Positions 7,061-16,878 of a stretch of 64,000 bases of DNA are shown here, in pieces (the stretch's first letter is position 1; each line of letters begins with the position of its first letter). Origin of the DNA: Pontiella agarivorans (GTDB taxonomy: Bacteria > Verrucomicrobiota > Kiritimatiellia > Kiritimatiellales > Pontiellaceae); the NCBI RefSeq assembly GCF_034531395.1, contig NZ_JARVCO010000010.1:372001-436000 (forward strand), given 5' to 3'. The position numbers were made by a program, and so were the translations under genes. The notes under the pieces were generated by a model. That model did no database searches. It was not told where the DNA came from and saw only the letters and a list, made by a program, of their open reading frames with translations.

Positions 7061-10000
7061 ATGAAAGCACATGACGCACATCCGGCAATCCGTTTATTTG
7101 TATTAACTGCGGTTCTTCCACTCGTGTTTATTCCAGTCCTTCAGGCGGTTCCGGACGAACCGATCATCACCAACGGTATAGCTTATTTCGAAGGGAACCA
7201 GTCCTGTGGCATGGTCTGGACCGCATCGACAGCCGTTCCATCCATTGTTGTCAGCAACCTGACCGCCGATATCACTCCGTCTAACGGTACGACGGGCATT
7301 ATACTAGACGACAACAAGGAGTCTGTTGCGTTGTCGATGATGTATCACAGCAACGACTATATTATCCGCACCGAGGGAAATTCAGCCATGGGCATCATGG
7401 CGGACAGCGGTGCTCCTCAGGGAACGGATCGGGGAACTGCGTCTGGAGGAAATGATGGAGTCTCAGGCGGCACGGGTGGTAGCGCTGACAAGGTGTCTGC
7501 ATTCATCATAGGAGCGATTCAAACTGCCGGAACGAATTCTCTCGGAGTTCTGGGCATGAGTACAGGGGGTCGAGGTGGCAAAGGAGGTAATGGAGGTGAG
7601 GGGTTCTTGGATGATGGCGCGGGCGGCAACGGCGGCACCGGCGGGAATGGAGGTTCTGTCATCATTACCGGACAGATTGCCGTTGCAACATCAGGGAGCA
7701 TTTCTCATGGAATCATGGGCCTGAGTCAGGGGGGGGATGGTGGAAGCGGCGGGCATGGATATGAAGACGCTGGAGGTAAAGGCGGAACCGGGGGTGTGGG
7801 CGGCATGGTTTCAATTATTGGGGGTGGCCTCATAGAGACCTCAGGTGATGGTGCAAGTGGAATCTACGCACGCAGTGCCGGCGGCCAAGGAGGGAAAGGT
7901 GAACAGGGTCATGGGAATGCCGATGGCGGGAATGGCGGATATGGCGGTCATGCGGGTTCCGTGGTAGTTACCAGCACATGGAATATTGCCACATCCGGTG
8001 CCGGTTCCAGCGGTATTATGGCTATAAGCTCAGGAGGGGCTGGAGGTCGCGGTGAATCCAATGGAAGTGATGTTGGGTATCACGCTGGTCGCGGCGGAAC
8101 CGGAGGGAACGCCGGATCTGTTTGGGTAACCGGCAGTGGCACTATTGAAACAAGAGGAACCCACTCAAGCGGTATCAATGCGCTTAGCGCAGGGGGCTCG
8201 GGAGGAAGGGGAAGTGCTGGATTTCAATCCGGTGATGGAGGAAGAGGGGGTGCGGGAGGTGCCGGTGGCACGGTCACCGTAAACGGAAGTTGGACCATTG
8301 ATACAGTTTCATCCGGTTCGCATGGAATATCAGCTGGCAGTTTGGGCGGCGATGGAAATGACGGAGGGAATGGTAAGTCCGATTCGGCAGATGATGGCAA
8401 TGGGGGTTCTGGAGGTACTGGTGCCAATGCGGGGGATGCAGCGGTTTCAGGAAATACTGAAATAAGAACCCAGGGCGATGGTGCTTTCGGTGTTTTAGTG
8501 AAGAGCGTTGGTGGTCGTGGAGGAAATGCCGGAGAAGCATATGAAGACTCTGGCGGCCGAGGCGGAAACGGAGGACAGGGCGGTTCTTCTTTTTTCAGCG
8601 GTTCCGGCAGTATCGAAACTGCGGGTAATGGGGCCTATGGTATTTATGCATTGAGTTCCGGCGGACTGGGCGGACGTGGCGGTGAAGGCCATGGGAATGC
8701 CCATGGCGGAGATGGAGGCCATGGAGGTAGTGCAGGTAACGTAGTGATGACCAGTAACTGCCATATTGCGACAGCTGGATCTAACTCTACTTGCATACTT
8801 GCCGAGAGCATAGGAGGAGCCGGAGGGAGTGGGCATAGCAACGGAAAGGATGTGGGATATCATTCGGGTGATGGAGGGAGCGGGGGTAATGCCGGTTCAA
8901 TTGATTTAACAGGGTTTGGATATCTGGAAACCGAGGGAACTAATGGTGCCGGTATCCTTGCGAAAAGCAAAGGGGGTGCGGGAGCGAAGGGTGCCGGTGG
9001 CTTTCAATCGGGTAATGGCGGAACAGGCGGTTCCGGAGGTGCTGGAGCAGAAGTTCGAATGAACGGGAATTGGAATGTCACAACATGGGCCGTTGCATCA
9101 CATGGCATTTCCGCAAGCAGTCTGGGAGGCCAGGGGGGTGATGGAGGAGGGAGTGATAAAGATTGGCTGGATGATGGCAAGGGGGCAGATGGCGGCCTTG
9201 GAGGCAATAGCGGTAATGTAAGTGTTTCAGGAAAAATTTCCATCGCCACCTCGGGAGAGGGAGCCTATGGGTTGCTTGCATTGAGCGAGGCGGGAAACGG
9301 TGGTAATGGAGGGACGACATACGATAATAAAGACGTTGGAGGAAAAGGCCGCGTAGGTGGTGATAGTGGAATGGTCACGATTACGGGGAGCGGACGCGTT
9401 GCGACCTCGGGTCACAACTCTAAAGGCCTTATAGCTGTGAGCCGGGCGGGCCGTGGCGGCGACGGGGGGGATGGGAAAGACTGGGCGGACGGTGGCAACG
9501 GGGCCGCCGGCGGGGATGCGGATGCTGTTTTAGTTGATGGCAACTGGCTCATCTCAACCCGGGGCACAAATTCGGCAGGAATCAGCGCTAATAGCTTTGG
9601 GGGTTCCGGCGGCACGGCGGGAGCGGGGGGATGGGATCTGTTTGCTGATGATGGAGCCGGGGGCGGCTCGGGCGACGGAGCCAACGTCGCAGTTTTTTTC
9701 AAGGGTGAGATTGAGACTCAGGGGAAGGATTCACATGGAATCTTCGCGCAAAGCATTGGTGGTTTTGGAGGTAATGCACCTGAGGAACCGGATGAAATTA
9801 TTCTGATTTCTTTGCCGGCTTTTTCAGGGTCTGGAGGAAGTGCCGGCGGTGGAGGAAATGTTAACATTGAAAACTATGGAAAGATTCTGACCTATGGTAC
9901 CGGATCCCATGCCCTTTTTGCTCAAAGTATTGGGGGGGGGGGCGGTTCCGGAATCGCGGAGGAGTTCGAGTTTTTTTGGGGTGCAATTACGATTCATCAA

Positions 10001-13000
10001 GATGCTCCACAGGGAGGCAATGGCGGGAGGATTGCCATATCAAATGGCGGGGTGCTCCAGACGACCAACCATAATTCCCGGGGTATTTTCGCCCAGAGTG
10101 TCGGGGGAGGGGGAGGCAATGTTACTGATTCCTTCTCACTGTTTTCCAATCTGGGAGGTACAGGAGGTGCAGGGGGCGATGGTGGAACCGTATCTGTTAC
10201 CAACTTTGGTCGTATTGCTACAGCTGGAAACAATTCCGAAGCTGTTTTTGCCCAGAGCATAGGCGGAGGCGGCGGTACTGGCGGAGGAAGTGCCGCAGTG
10301 GGGTGGTGGGGGAGTTTGGCGATTGGCGGTACAGGTGGAAAAGGCGGGGATGCCTCCACCGTAGATATCCAGAATATTCTGGATGGCGTTATTTCAACGA
10401 CGGGCGAAGGTTCTTTTGGAATTTTTGCCCAAAGTGTCGGAGGCGGCGGCGGACAAGGCGGATATGCAACATCGGTTTCTGCCGGGAACGGAGGATCTCT
10501 GGCGGTAGCTATTGGAGGTCGAGGCGGAGAGGGTGGAGATGGCGGGGCTGTAAATGTAGATAATGCAGCTTCAGTTATGACGTATGGTAATAATGCCCAT
10601 GCCATTATTGCGCAGAGCGGCGGGGGGGGCGGAGGATCAGGAGGTCAAAGCATTGCCGCAAGCGTGAGCGATAAGGTCGCGGGTTCATGGAGCATGGGAG
10701 GTGCCGGAGAAAAAGGAGGCGATGCGGGAACAGTAACCGTCAATTCTTCTGGATCGGTTATTACGGATGGGACTCATTCCTATGGGATTCTGGCCCAAAG
10801 CGTTGGTGGCGGAGGTGGAGACGGAGGAACCAGTATTGCCGGCAGTGGCGCGGTTAATGGGGCTGTGGCAGTTTCGATTGGCGGGCTTGGCGGGCCTGGC
10901 GGTTTTGGCGGAAACGTATACGTTACAAACAGCGGAGAGATCATCACCCGATCCAGCAAGAAGGGCGAAGTTTCCAACTTCAGCTCCAACCTTGGCCCGG
11001 ACGAAGTTGAATCGCCGATGGGATCGGCCGGTATTTTTGCCCAGAGCATCGGTGGTGGTGGTGGAAACGGCGGAATGGCCTTTTCAGGAACAATTTCCGG
11101 AGGGGGTAAGTCCATAGGATTATCAACTGCTTTCGGGGGAAAGGGCGGAACCGGGAACTCTGCGGGGGATGTGATGCTTCTGAACGCCGGATGCATTGAA
11201 ACGTCCGGGATCAATTCGCCGGCAATTATGGCTCAAAGTATTGGAGGAGGAGGCGGTAACGGTGGTTCCGCCTATTCCTTCGGTCTTACTGTACCCATTA
11301 CCGACAAAGCATTTAACCTTGGCATATCCTCTGCCGTAGGAGGTCAAGGTGGTGAAGGAGGTATTGGAGGCAGGGTAAATGTGATGAATGACGGAGAAAT
11401 GACAACGCGAGGAGATGATTCACAGGGAATTTTTGCCCAGAGTATTGGAGGTGGGGGAGGCAATGGGGGTTCGAGCCTCGCTTTATCCTTGGGGCTCAAC
11501 TTTACCGCCGCAGGCAAACAGTTGTTGTTAACCCGTTCACTCGGAGGAGAAGGGGGTGAAGGAAACTATGGAGGATCCGTTTCCGTAGATAACAATGGGA
11601 ATATCCTCACCTTGGGGGATATGTCGGACGGTATTCTTGCTCAGAGCATTGGCGGGGGGGGCGGTAACGGAGGAGATGCTCAGGCTATCTCGCTGAATCT
11701 GGGATGGCAGAGCATAAGTCCAGTCGGATCACCCACATCTATTTTGAAAGGCGACTGGATGGTTGGCGGGGATGGAGGCAGCGGCAGCCATGGAGGGGTT
11801 GTAGCCGTCACAAACCGTGAATCTGTTCAGACAGAAGGTATAAAGTCCCGAGCCATCTTTGCCCAGAGCATCGGCGGGGGTGGCGGGGATGGAGGAAATG
11901 GCATAAGAAGCCTGGGCCCCATACTGGATGCTGCTAAATTCATTCTGGACACGACGCCTTACTGGCAAAACTTGTCATTTGTAGTCGGGGGCAATGGCGG
12001 TAGCAGCGGGAATGCGGGTGCGGTCAATGTTTGGAATTCGGGTGATCTGGTCACCAGCAATTATGCTTCGCCCGCCATCCTGGCACAAAGTGTTGGAGGT
12101 GGGGGTGGTATCGCTCAGGATTTTTATAAGGTGGAATCAACCGGATCCGGTGGAAGTGCAGAGGCCGGTGCTTTAGGTAAAGTAGGCATCGGAGGAGCAG
12201 GCGGGTCTGCAGGAGACGGGGATCGCGTGGATGTTTTCAATAGCGGAGATATTCACACGGGAGATGACGAATCCCATGGTATTTTCGCCCAGAGTGTGGG
12301 CGGAGGTGGCGGAATCGCCGGAAATGTGAGCCGTGTTATTGATGACGATATGTGGCTGGTCGGAGGTCTCGATGTCGGGCTGGGACTGGACTGGGCTCGA
12401 GACGGCGGGTGCGGAGGAAACGGCGGTAACGTGACGATTACCAACTTGGGCCATATTGAAACTCATGGGATTCGTTCCTTTGGTATCTTTGCACAAAGCG
12501 TCGGTGGGGGCGGGGGGCTCGCCGGCGGAAAATCACTATTGGCTGACGGAATCTCATATATAACCGATTTTTTCAGTGGAAGCGTCGGTGGCTATGGTGA
12601 CAGTGGATATGTCCGAGTCATGAACTCTGGTGATGTCATCACCTATGGAGAAGCATCCGATGCGATCTTTGTACAGAGTGTCGGTGGCACGAATGAAAAC
12701 GGCAAGGCGAAGGGCCAAGGAGAAATCGTTCAGATTGAATTGATGGGCAGTGCGATGGCATTCGGAACCAATGCAAACGGTGTATTTGCCCAAAGCACGG
12801 GTGTTAATGGCGGAACGAATATCACAATAAGCATATCCGACGGTGTGGTTCAGGGCGGCTACGGAACCGGCACTGGAGTGCATATATCGGGAGGCTTGTC
12901 TAATACGCTGGCAAATTATGGCGTGATCTACACGATGAACGGGGCAACGGGTACTGCAGTAAAGGGTGAGGCATTTGATGAATCGATTTTCAATGCAGGT

Positions 13001-14590
13001 GAAATCATCGGTTCGGTGGATCTCGGCGGCGGGAAGAATAATTTTTATAACAGGGAATCGGGCACGTTCAATTCAGGTTCTGTTATAAACCTTGGTGCCG
13101 GCAACTTATTGGTCAATGCGGGCACCCTATCCCCTGCCGGCGTGACCACCTTGCTGACGGGCGACTATATGCAAACGACTTCCGGCGTACTGCGCTTCGA
13201 TGTAAATGGAAGTGCAGGAAGCGACCAACTGGTGGTGGATGGAACCGCTACGCTGGATGGAACCATTTGGATCGTTAATGGGGGAGGGGTATTTACGAAT
13301 GGCATGATGTTCGATGTGCTCATTTCATCGAATGATCTTGTGGATACATTCAGCCACACAAACCTGCCTCCGGCCAAACCGTTATTGTTTTTCGGATTGG
13401 AACAGGAGTCAGACCGCATCAGGGTTACCTCCACGGTAGATCGTTTTAAATCGGTGGCAAAGAACCCCCTCGAAAAAAGAATGGGCCGGCTCCTCGATGC
13501 GCTGATTCCAACCGCACCGGGTGACTTGCTGGATGTTATGGCCGCATTCCAGAAAGCGGATTCCGCGCAATACCAAAGGGCCTTCGAAAGTCTGAGTCCT
13601 GCGGCGCACGGATCGTCATCGCAAGCCGCGATCTCTTCTGCAAGACAGGCTTCGGGCGGAGTGCGCAGCCGCATGAGCCGTGTGAGCCGCGGACCCGGCG
13701 CGCAACCAACCGGCGTGAACGGGCCGGATATTGGTGATCTGCGAACGGCTGATGGACGGCCGACCGGGTTCTGGATGGGGGCCATCGGCGTGCTGGGCGA
13801 TCAGTCGGAGAAAGATGGCTATTCCGGTTATGAGTTCACTACCGGCGGCTTTGAACTCGGATACGATCGGATCTTCGAGAGTAAAACCATTCTCGGTGTA
13901 AGCATCGGCTATGCAAATACCGGCGTTGACCTCGATAACGATGGAGGCGATTCAACGATCCGGTCGATCGGCGGAACGGTCTATGGTGCACGGCAGGCGG
14001 ATGCGTGGTATTTCGAAGGGATACTCGGCTATGGAAATCAGCGGTTTGACAGCGACCGTAATGTGACGGTTGGCACCATGAACGAGGTTGCGAGAAGCGA
14101 GCATGACGGCGATCTGTTTTCGCTTGCGGGCAAGGTTCGTTATGATATCGACCGGGAAAAATGGACGTTTTCACCTTTGGTATCGCTGTACTGGTTCCAT
14201 CTTGATGAGGACGGATTCTCCGAAACCGGTGCACCCGGAGCCAACCTGATGGTTAATTCGCGTAGTAGCGATGCGCTGCTGTCCGAATTGGGCGCACGGG
14301 CGATGCTCACGATTCTATCCGGGGAGCGCGAGTGGAAGCCGTTCCTGAAGCTGTCCTGGTTGCACGATTTCGATATCGGCGATCAATCGCTGACCGCAGC
14401 TTTTGAAGGCGCTCCGAATGCGCCGTTCTCGATTGAAGGCCCGGAGCCGGACAACGATGGACTGTTGATTGGCACAGGCTTCTATTTCATGGGAGCGGAC
14501 CGGTTCAGCGCGGGTCTCGGTTATGAAGCTGAGCTGCGCAAGAGCTTCAATGCCCAATATCTCTGGGGTGAGCTGCGGTTTGCGTTCTGA
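7061..14590 (+). CDS. Giant glycine-rich autotransporter (type Va)
   Basis: This 2509-residue protein has a signal peptide ending near VLQA (about residue 30). The passenger carries tens of Gly-rich repeats of about 50-70 residues. Up to about residue 890 they follow a pattern like SxGIxAxSxGGxGGxG; from there to about 1880 they contain GIFAQSIGGGGGNGG-type cores. Near residues 2030-2070 lies a passenger-end segment (DYMQTTSGVLRFDVNG). The last 274 residues (from about 2236) form the autotransporter beta barrel, ending in LRFAF with a terminal aromatic. Passengers of this type usually act as surface adhesins or biofilm matrix proteins. ATG 7061 has GGGAGAAG upstream. Confidence 0.92.
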   Translation: MKAHDAHPAIRLFVLTAVLPLVFIPVLQAVPDEPIITNGIAYFEGNQSCGMVWTASTAVPSIVVSNLTADITPSNGTTGIILDDNKESVALSMMYHSNDYIIRTEGNSAMGIMADSGAPQGTDRGTASGGNDGVSGGTGGSADKVSAFIIGAIQTAGTNSLGVLGMSTGGRGGKGGNGGEGFLDDGAGGNGGTGGNGGSVIITGQIAVATSGSISHGIMGLSQGGDGGSGGHGYEDAGGKGGTGGVGGMVSIIGGGLIETSGDGASGIYARSAGGQGGKGEQGHGNADGGNGGYGGHAGSVVVTSTWNIATSGAGSSGIMAISSGGAGGRGESNGSDVGYHAGRGGTGGNAGSVWVTGSGTIETRGTHSSGINALSAGGSGGRGSAGFQSGDGGRGGAGGAGGTVTVNGSWTIDTVSSGSHGISAGSLGGDGNDGGNGKSDSADDGNGGSGGTGANAGDAAVSGNTEIRTQGDGAFGVLVKSVGGRGGNAGEAYEDSGGRGGNGGQGGSSFFSGSGSIETAGNGAYGIYALSSGGLGGRGGEGHGNAHGGDGGHGGSAGNVVMTSNCHIATAGSNSTCILAESIGGAGGSGHSNGKDVGYHSGDGGSGGNAGSIDLTGFGYLETEGTNGAGILAKSKGGAGAKGAGGFQSGNGGTGGSGGAGAEVRMNGNWNVTTWAVASHGISASSLGGQGGDGGGSDKDWLDDGKGADGGLGGNSGNVSVSGKISIATSGEGAYGLLALSEAGNGGNGGTTYDNKDVGGKGRVGGDSGMVTITGSGRVATSGHNSKGLIAVSRAGRGGDGGDGKDWADGGNGAAGGDADAVLVDGNWLISTRGTNSAGISANSFGGSGGTAGAGGWDLFADDGAGGGSGDGANVAVFFKGEIETQGKDSHGIFAQSIGGFGGNAPEEPDEIILISLPAFSGSGGSAGGGGNVNIENYGKILTYGTGSHALFAQSIGGGGGSGIAEEFEFFWGAITIHQDAPQGGNGGRIAISNGGVLQTTNHNSRGIFAQSVGGGGGNVTDSFSLFSNLGGTGGAGGDGGTVSVTNFGRIATAGNNSEAVFAQSIGGGGGTGGGSAAVGWWGSLAIGGTGGKGGDASTVDIQNILDGVISTTGEGSFGIFAQSVGGGGGQGGYATSVSAGNGGSLAVAIGGRGGEGGDGGAVNVDNAASVMTYGNNAHAIIAQSGGGGGGSGGQSIAASVSDKVAGSWSMGGAGEKGGDAGTVTVNSSGSVITDGTHSYGILAQSVGGGGGDGGTSIAGSGAVNGAVAVSIGGLGGPGGFGGNVYVTNSGEIITRSSKKGEVSNFSSNLGPDEVESPMGSAGIFAQSIGGGGGNGGMAFSGTISGGGKSIGLSTAFGGKGGTGNSAGDVMLLNAGCIETSGINSPAIMAQSIGGGGGNGGSAYSFGLTVPITDKAFNLGISSAVGGQGGEGGIGGRVNVMNDGEMTTRGDDSQGIFAQSIGGGGGNGGSSLALSLGLNFTAAGKQLLLTRSLGGEGGEGNYGGSVSVDNNGNILTLGDMSDGILAQSIGGGGGNGGDAQAISLNLGWQSISPVGSPTSILKGDWMVGGDGGSGSHGGVVAVTNRESVQTEGIKSRAIFAQSIGGGGGDGGNGIRSLGPILDAAKFILDTTPYWQNLSFVVGGNGGSSGNAGAVNVWNSGDLVTSNYASPAILAQSVGGGGGIAQDFYKVESTGSGGSAEAGALGKVGIGGAGGSAGDGDRVDVFNSGDIHTGDDESHGIFAQSVGGGGGIAGNVSRVIDDDMWLVGGLDVGLGLDWARDGGCGGNGGNVTITNLGHIETHGIRSFGIFAQSVGGGGGLAGGKSLLADGISYITDFFSGSVGGYGDSGYVRVMNSGDVITYGEASDAIFVQSVGGTNENGKAKGQGEIVQIELMGSAMAFGTNANGVFAQSTGVNGGTNITISISDGVVQGGYGTGTGVHISGGLSNTLANYGVIYTMNGATGTAVKGEAFDESIFNAGEIIGSVDLGGGKNNFYNRESGTFNSGSVINLGAGNLLVNAGTLSPAGVTTLLTGDYMQTTSGVLRFDVNGSAGSDQLVVDGTATLDGTIWIVNGGGVFTNGMMFDVLISSNDLVDTFSHTNLPPAKPLLFFGLEQESDRIRVTSTVDRFKSVAKNPLEKRMGRLLDALIPTAPGDLLDVMAAFQKADSAQYQRAFESLSPAAHGSSSQAAISSARQASGGVRSRMSRVSRGPGAQPTGVNGPDIGDLRTADGRPTGFWMGAIGVLGDQSEKDGYSGYEFTTGGFELGYDRIFESKTILGVSIGYANTGVDLDNDGGDSTIRSIGGTVYGARQADAWYFEGILGYGNQRFDSDRNVTVGTMNEVARSEHDGDLFSLAGKVRYDIDREKWTFSPLVSLYWFHLDEDGFSETGAPGANLMVNSRSSDALLSELGARAMLTILSGEREWKPFLKLSWLHDFDIGDQSLTAAFEGAPNAPFSIEGPEPDNDGLLIGTGFYFMGADRFSAGLGYEAELRKSFNAQYLWGELRFAF
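7740..9300 (+). repeat. Two tandem 780-bp higher-order repeats in the autotransporter
   Basis: Marker words recur at exactly 780 bases: YEDxGG (7758 and 8538), GHGNAxGG (7909 and 8689), DVGYHxGxGG (8069 and 8849), GFQSGxGG (8218 and 8998) and DDGxG (8391 and 9171). Each 260-residue block holds five units averaging 52 residues in the same order. A partial, rearranged third block follows (near 9318-9660). The DNA has diverged while length and order have not. Confidence 0.75.
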
Positions 14591-14596
14591 AAAAAG

Positions 14597-14611
14597 TTCC
14601 AATGGCTGGAA
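14597..14611. repeat. TTCCAA-TGG-CTGGAA palindrome
   Basis: Imperfect member of the TTCCAAnnnTTGGAA family between the autotransporter stop and the ABC-F start. Confidence 0.5.
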
Positions 14612-14657
14612 GTTGCAGGCGGAAGCCTGTAGGTTTTTCAGCCTTTGGAATTTTTAT

Positions 14658-16574
14658 ATGATCGATTTTATACAGGTGAGTAAACAGTTCGGTACGCAGG
14701 ATGTGCTGAAAAACGTGACGTTCCGGATTAATGCCGGGGAGCGGATCGGCATTGTCGGCCCGAACGGGGCGGGCAAATCGACCATCTTCAGCCTGATCAA
14801 TCATGAGATCGAAGCGGATGCCGGCGATATTGTACTGCCGAAGCATTGCCGGATCGGCCATCTCAAGCAGCAGCTGAATCCGCATGAAGTTGAACTGAGT
14901 CTGATCGATTATACGGAAGACTCGATTCCGGAGCTGAAAACCATTCCCGAAAAAATCCAGACCTTGGAAGAACAGCTGCAGCATTTCCAGGGGTTGGAAA
15001 AAGAGCGCGCGTTAAAGCAGGTCGGCGAACTTCAGCATACCTATGAGCATCTGGGCGGTTATGAAATGCGGGCCCGGGCCGAGGCGGCGCTGAGCGGACT
15101 GGGTTTTCATGTGGATGAATTCGAAAAACCGTTTACGTCGTTTTCGGGCGGCTGGCAGATGCGGGCCGAGCTGGCACGTACTTTGATTGCCAATCCGGAC
15201 CTGCTGATGCTCGACGAACCGTCGAACTTTCTCGATCTGCCGGCGGTGGAGTGGCTGCAGAAATTTCTGCGCGGGTATGAAGGTACGATGCTGCTGATTT
15301 CGCACGACCGCTATCTGCTGCGTTCGCTGGCGACGGTGACGCTGGAAATTGCGGGCGGTCAGGCCACGCGGTATCAGGGCGGTTATGATTATTATCTGAC
15401 GGAGCGGGAAGATCGAATCCGACATCAGCTTGCGGCCAAGGAAAACCAGGATCGCGAGATTGAGCAGATGGAAAGTTTCATCAAACGGTTTCGCGCCAAG
15501 TCGTCCAAGGCGGCACAGGTGCAGAGCCGGATTAAACAGCTGGAGAAAATGGAACGGATTGAGGCGCCGGCGACGGTGGCCAATACCTCGAAAATCCGTC
15601 TGGCGGATCCGCCGCATTCAGGGCACGAAATTATCCGCCTGGAAAAGGGCGGGTTTTCCTATGACGGCCGGCGCTGGATTTTCCAATCGCTGGATCTGAA
15701 TATCAACCGCGGCGAAAAAATTGCGCTGGTCGGTTATAACGGAATGGGCAAAACGACGCTGTTGCGGACGCTGGCCGATGCGCTGGATTTATCGGAGGGG
15801 AAGCGGGTGCTGGGCCATAAAGTGGTGGTCGGCTATCAATCGCAGGATTTTGCCGAAACCATGAATCCGGAAAAATCGGTGTATCACATTGTGAAAGATG
15901 AGCATCCGGTGGCGATGGAATCCGAGGTGCGGAATCTGCTCGGTGGATTCGGATTCAGCGGGGATACGATTGATAAAAAGGTTTCGGTGCTCAGCGGCGG
16001 CGAAAAAATCCGTCTGGCCTTTGCGCGGCTCTTTATTGATCCGCCGAATTTTCTGCTGCTCGATGAGCCGACAACGCATCTCGATGTGCAGGGGCGTGAA
16101 GCGCTGGAGCAGGCGCTGAAAAATTATAAGGGTGCGTTGTGTGTCGTTTCGCATGACGTGACCTTTGTGCGCAATATTGCTGAACAGATTATTGCGATTG
16201 ATGATTCCGGCGTTTCCCGTTTTCCGGGTAATTATGATTATTATCAGGAGAAGGTGGAGCAGCGTGCGGCAAACGTTTCGCCGCCCGCAGCAGGCGGGAC
16301 GGTGTCTTCACCGGCCGGGACCTCGTCGAAGCCGGCGGTTAAAGGCAAAGATGCCCGCAAGGCCCGCGCCGCACAGCGCGAGGCGGAAAAGGCGCTGAGT
16401 AAGATCGAGCGAAAGATCGAAAAACTCACGGCGGAGCAGACGGCGCTGACCGATGAAATGATGGCACGGCGCGATGCCGACTTTGCCTCTATAAACGCCC
16501 GTCTGGCGGAAATCCAAGGCGAAATCCAATCTCTGGAAGCCGAGTGGGAAGCCACCGCTGAAGCATTAGGCTGA
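14658..16574 (+). CDS. ABC-F family ATPase (Uup/YheS type)
   Basis: A 638-residue soluble protein with two ABC domains and no membrane part. Domain 1 has Walker A GPNGAGKST, signature FSGGWQMR and Walker B LLMLDEPSNFLDL. A charged linker (about 240-320) is followed by domain 2 with GYNGMGKTT, LSGGEKIR and FLLLDEPTTHLDV. The C-terminal 80 residues, rich in Lys, Ala and Glu, look like a coiled coil. ABC-F proteins bind ribosomes and modulate stalled translation or antibiotic binding. ATG 14658 starts at the usual first strand (MIDFIQVSKQFG); a longer in-frame ORF into the autotransporter end is not supported. Confidence 0.9.
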   Translation: MIDFIQVSKQFGTQDVLKNVTFRINAGERIGIVGPNGAGKSTIFSLINHEIEADAGDIVLPKHCRIGHLKQQLNPHEVELSLIDYTEDSIPELKTIPEKIQTLEEQLQHFQGLEKERALKQVGELQHTYEHLGGYEMRARAEAALSGLGFHVDEFEKPFTSFSGGWQMRAELARTLIANPDLLMLDEPSNFLDLPAVEWLQKFLRGYEGTMLLISHDRYLLRSLATVTLEIAGGQATRYQGGYDYYLTEREDRIRHQLAAKENQDREIEQMESFIKRFRAKSSKAAQVQSRIKQLEKMERIEAPATVANTSKIRLADPPHSGHEIIRLEKGGFSYDGRRWIFQSLDLNINRGEKIALVGYNGMGKTTLLRTLADALDLSEGKRVLGHKVVVGYQSQDFAETMNPEKSVYHIVKDEHPVAMESEVRNLLGGFGFSGDTIDKKVSVLSGGEKIRLAFARLFIDPPNFLLLDEPTTHLDVQGREALEQALKNYKGALCVVSHDVTFVRNIAEQIIAIDDSGVSRFPGNYDYYQEKVEQRAANVSPPAAGGTVSSPAGTSSKPAVKGKDARKARAAQREAEKALSKIERKIEKLTAEQTALTDEMMARRDADFASINARLAEIQGEIQSLEAEWEATAEALG

Positions 16575-16606
16575 GCGCTATTCTCTCTTCTTTAACGATC
16601 TGATAC

Positions 16607-16770
16607 CACTTGCTGAAACATACGGGTATATATTTATCACCCGTTCCGCTGGAGGGCTCGGAGAACGCAGAATCCTTCCGCCGTGTTCCTCTGGGTCCGC
16701 CGTGGTGAACCTTCGGAGATTCTGGACTGCGAGGTTTATACCGAGAAATAATCAAACAGAGTATGAGCTT
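16607..16770 (+). repeat. Dispersed ~165-bp intergenic repeat, copy 1
   Basis: Shares a long, gapped match with 36007-36172 and, inverted, with 29805-29977. Common parts are AAACATACGGGTATA near one end, the CACGGAG/CACAGAG-type middle with CCGCCGTGGTGAA, and GAGGTTTATACCGAGAA near the other end. The ends resemble inverted repeats (GGTATA / TATACC), so it may be a MITE-like element. It fills most of the gap between abcF and tetR. Confidence 0.65.
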
Positions 16771-16805
16771 CATTTCCCCCTGATTTAGTCAAATGAGTAA
16801 AAATC

Positions 16806-16867
16806 GAATTTAATCGATTGACTAAATTAATCGCCCGACTAAATTAGGTCGCACGATTAAATTAATC
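16806..16867. promoter_or_regulatory. Operator-like array upstream of tetR
   Basis: GACTAAATTA (16820), GACTAAATTA (16837) and GATTAAATTA (16855) repeat at 17-18 bases, each part of a loose palindrome of the form CGAYTAAATTARTCG. An inverted relative (TCGAATTTAATCGA) lies at 16805-16818. The array ends 11 bases before the tetR start, fitting autoregulation by several TetR dimers. Confidence 0.5.
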
Positions 16868-16878
16868 AAAGGGCAGTT

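Noticed and set aside
7740-9300. CRISPR array
   Set aside because: The repeats are coding, in frame, diverged, and lack identical short repeats with unique spacers.
7519-11214. Several Pro-rich minus-strand frames opposite the autotransporter
   Set aside because: Gly codons (GGN) read as Pro on the other strand; these are artefacts of the Gly-rich repeats.
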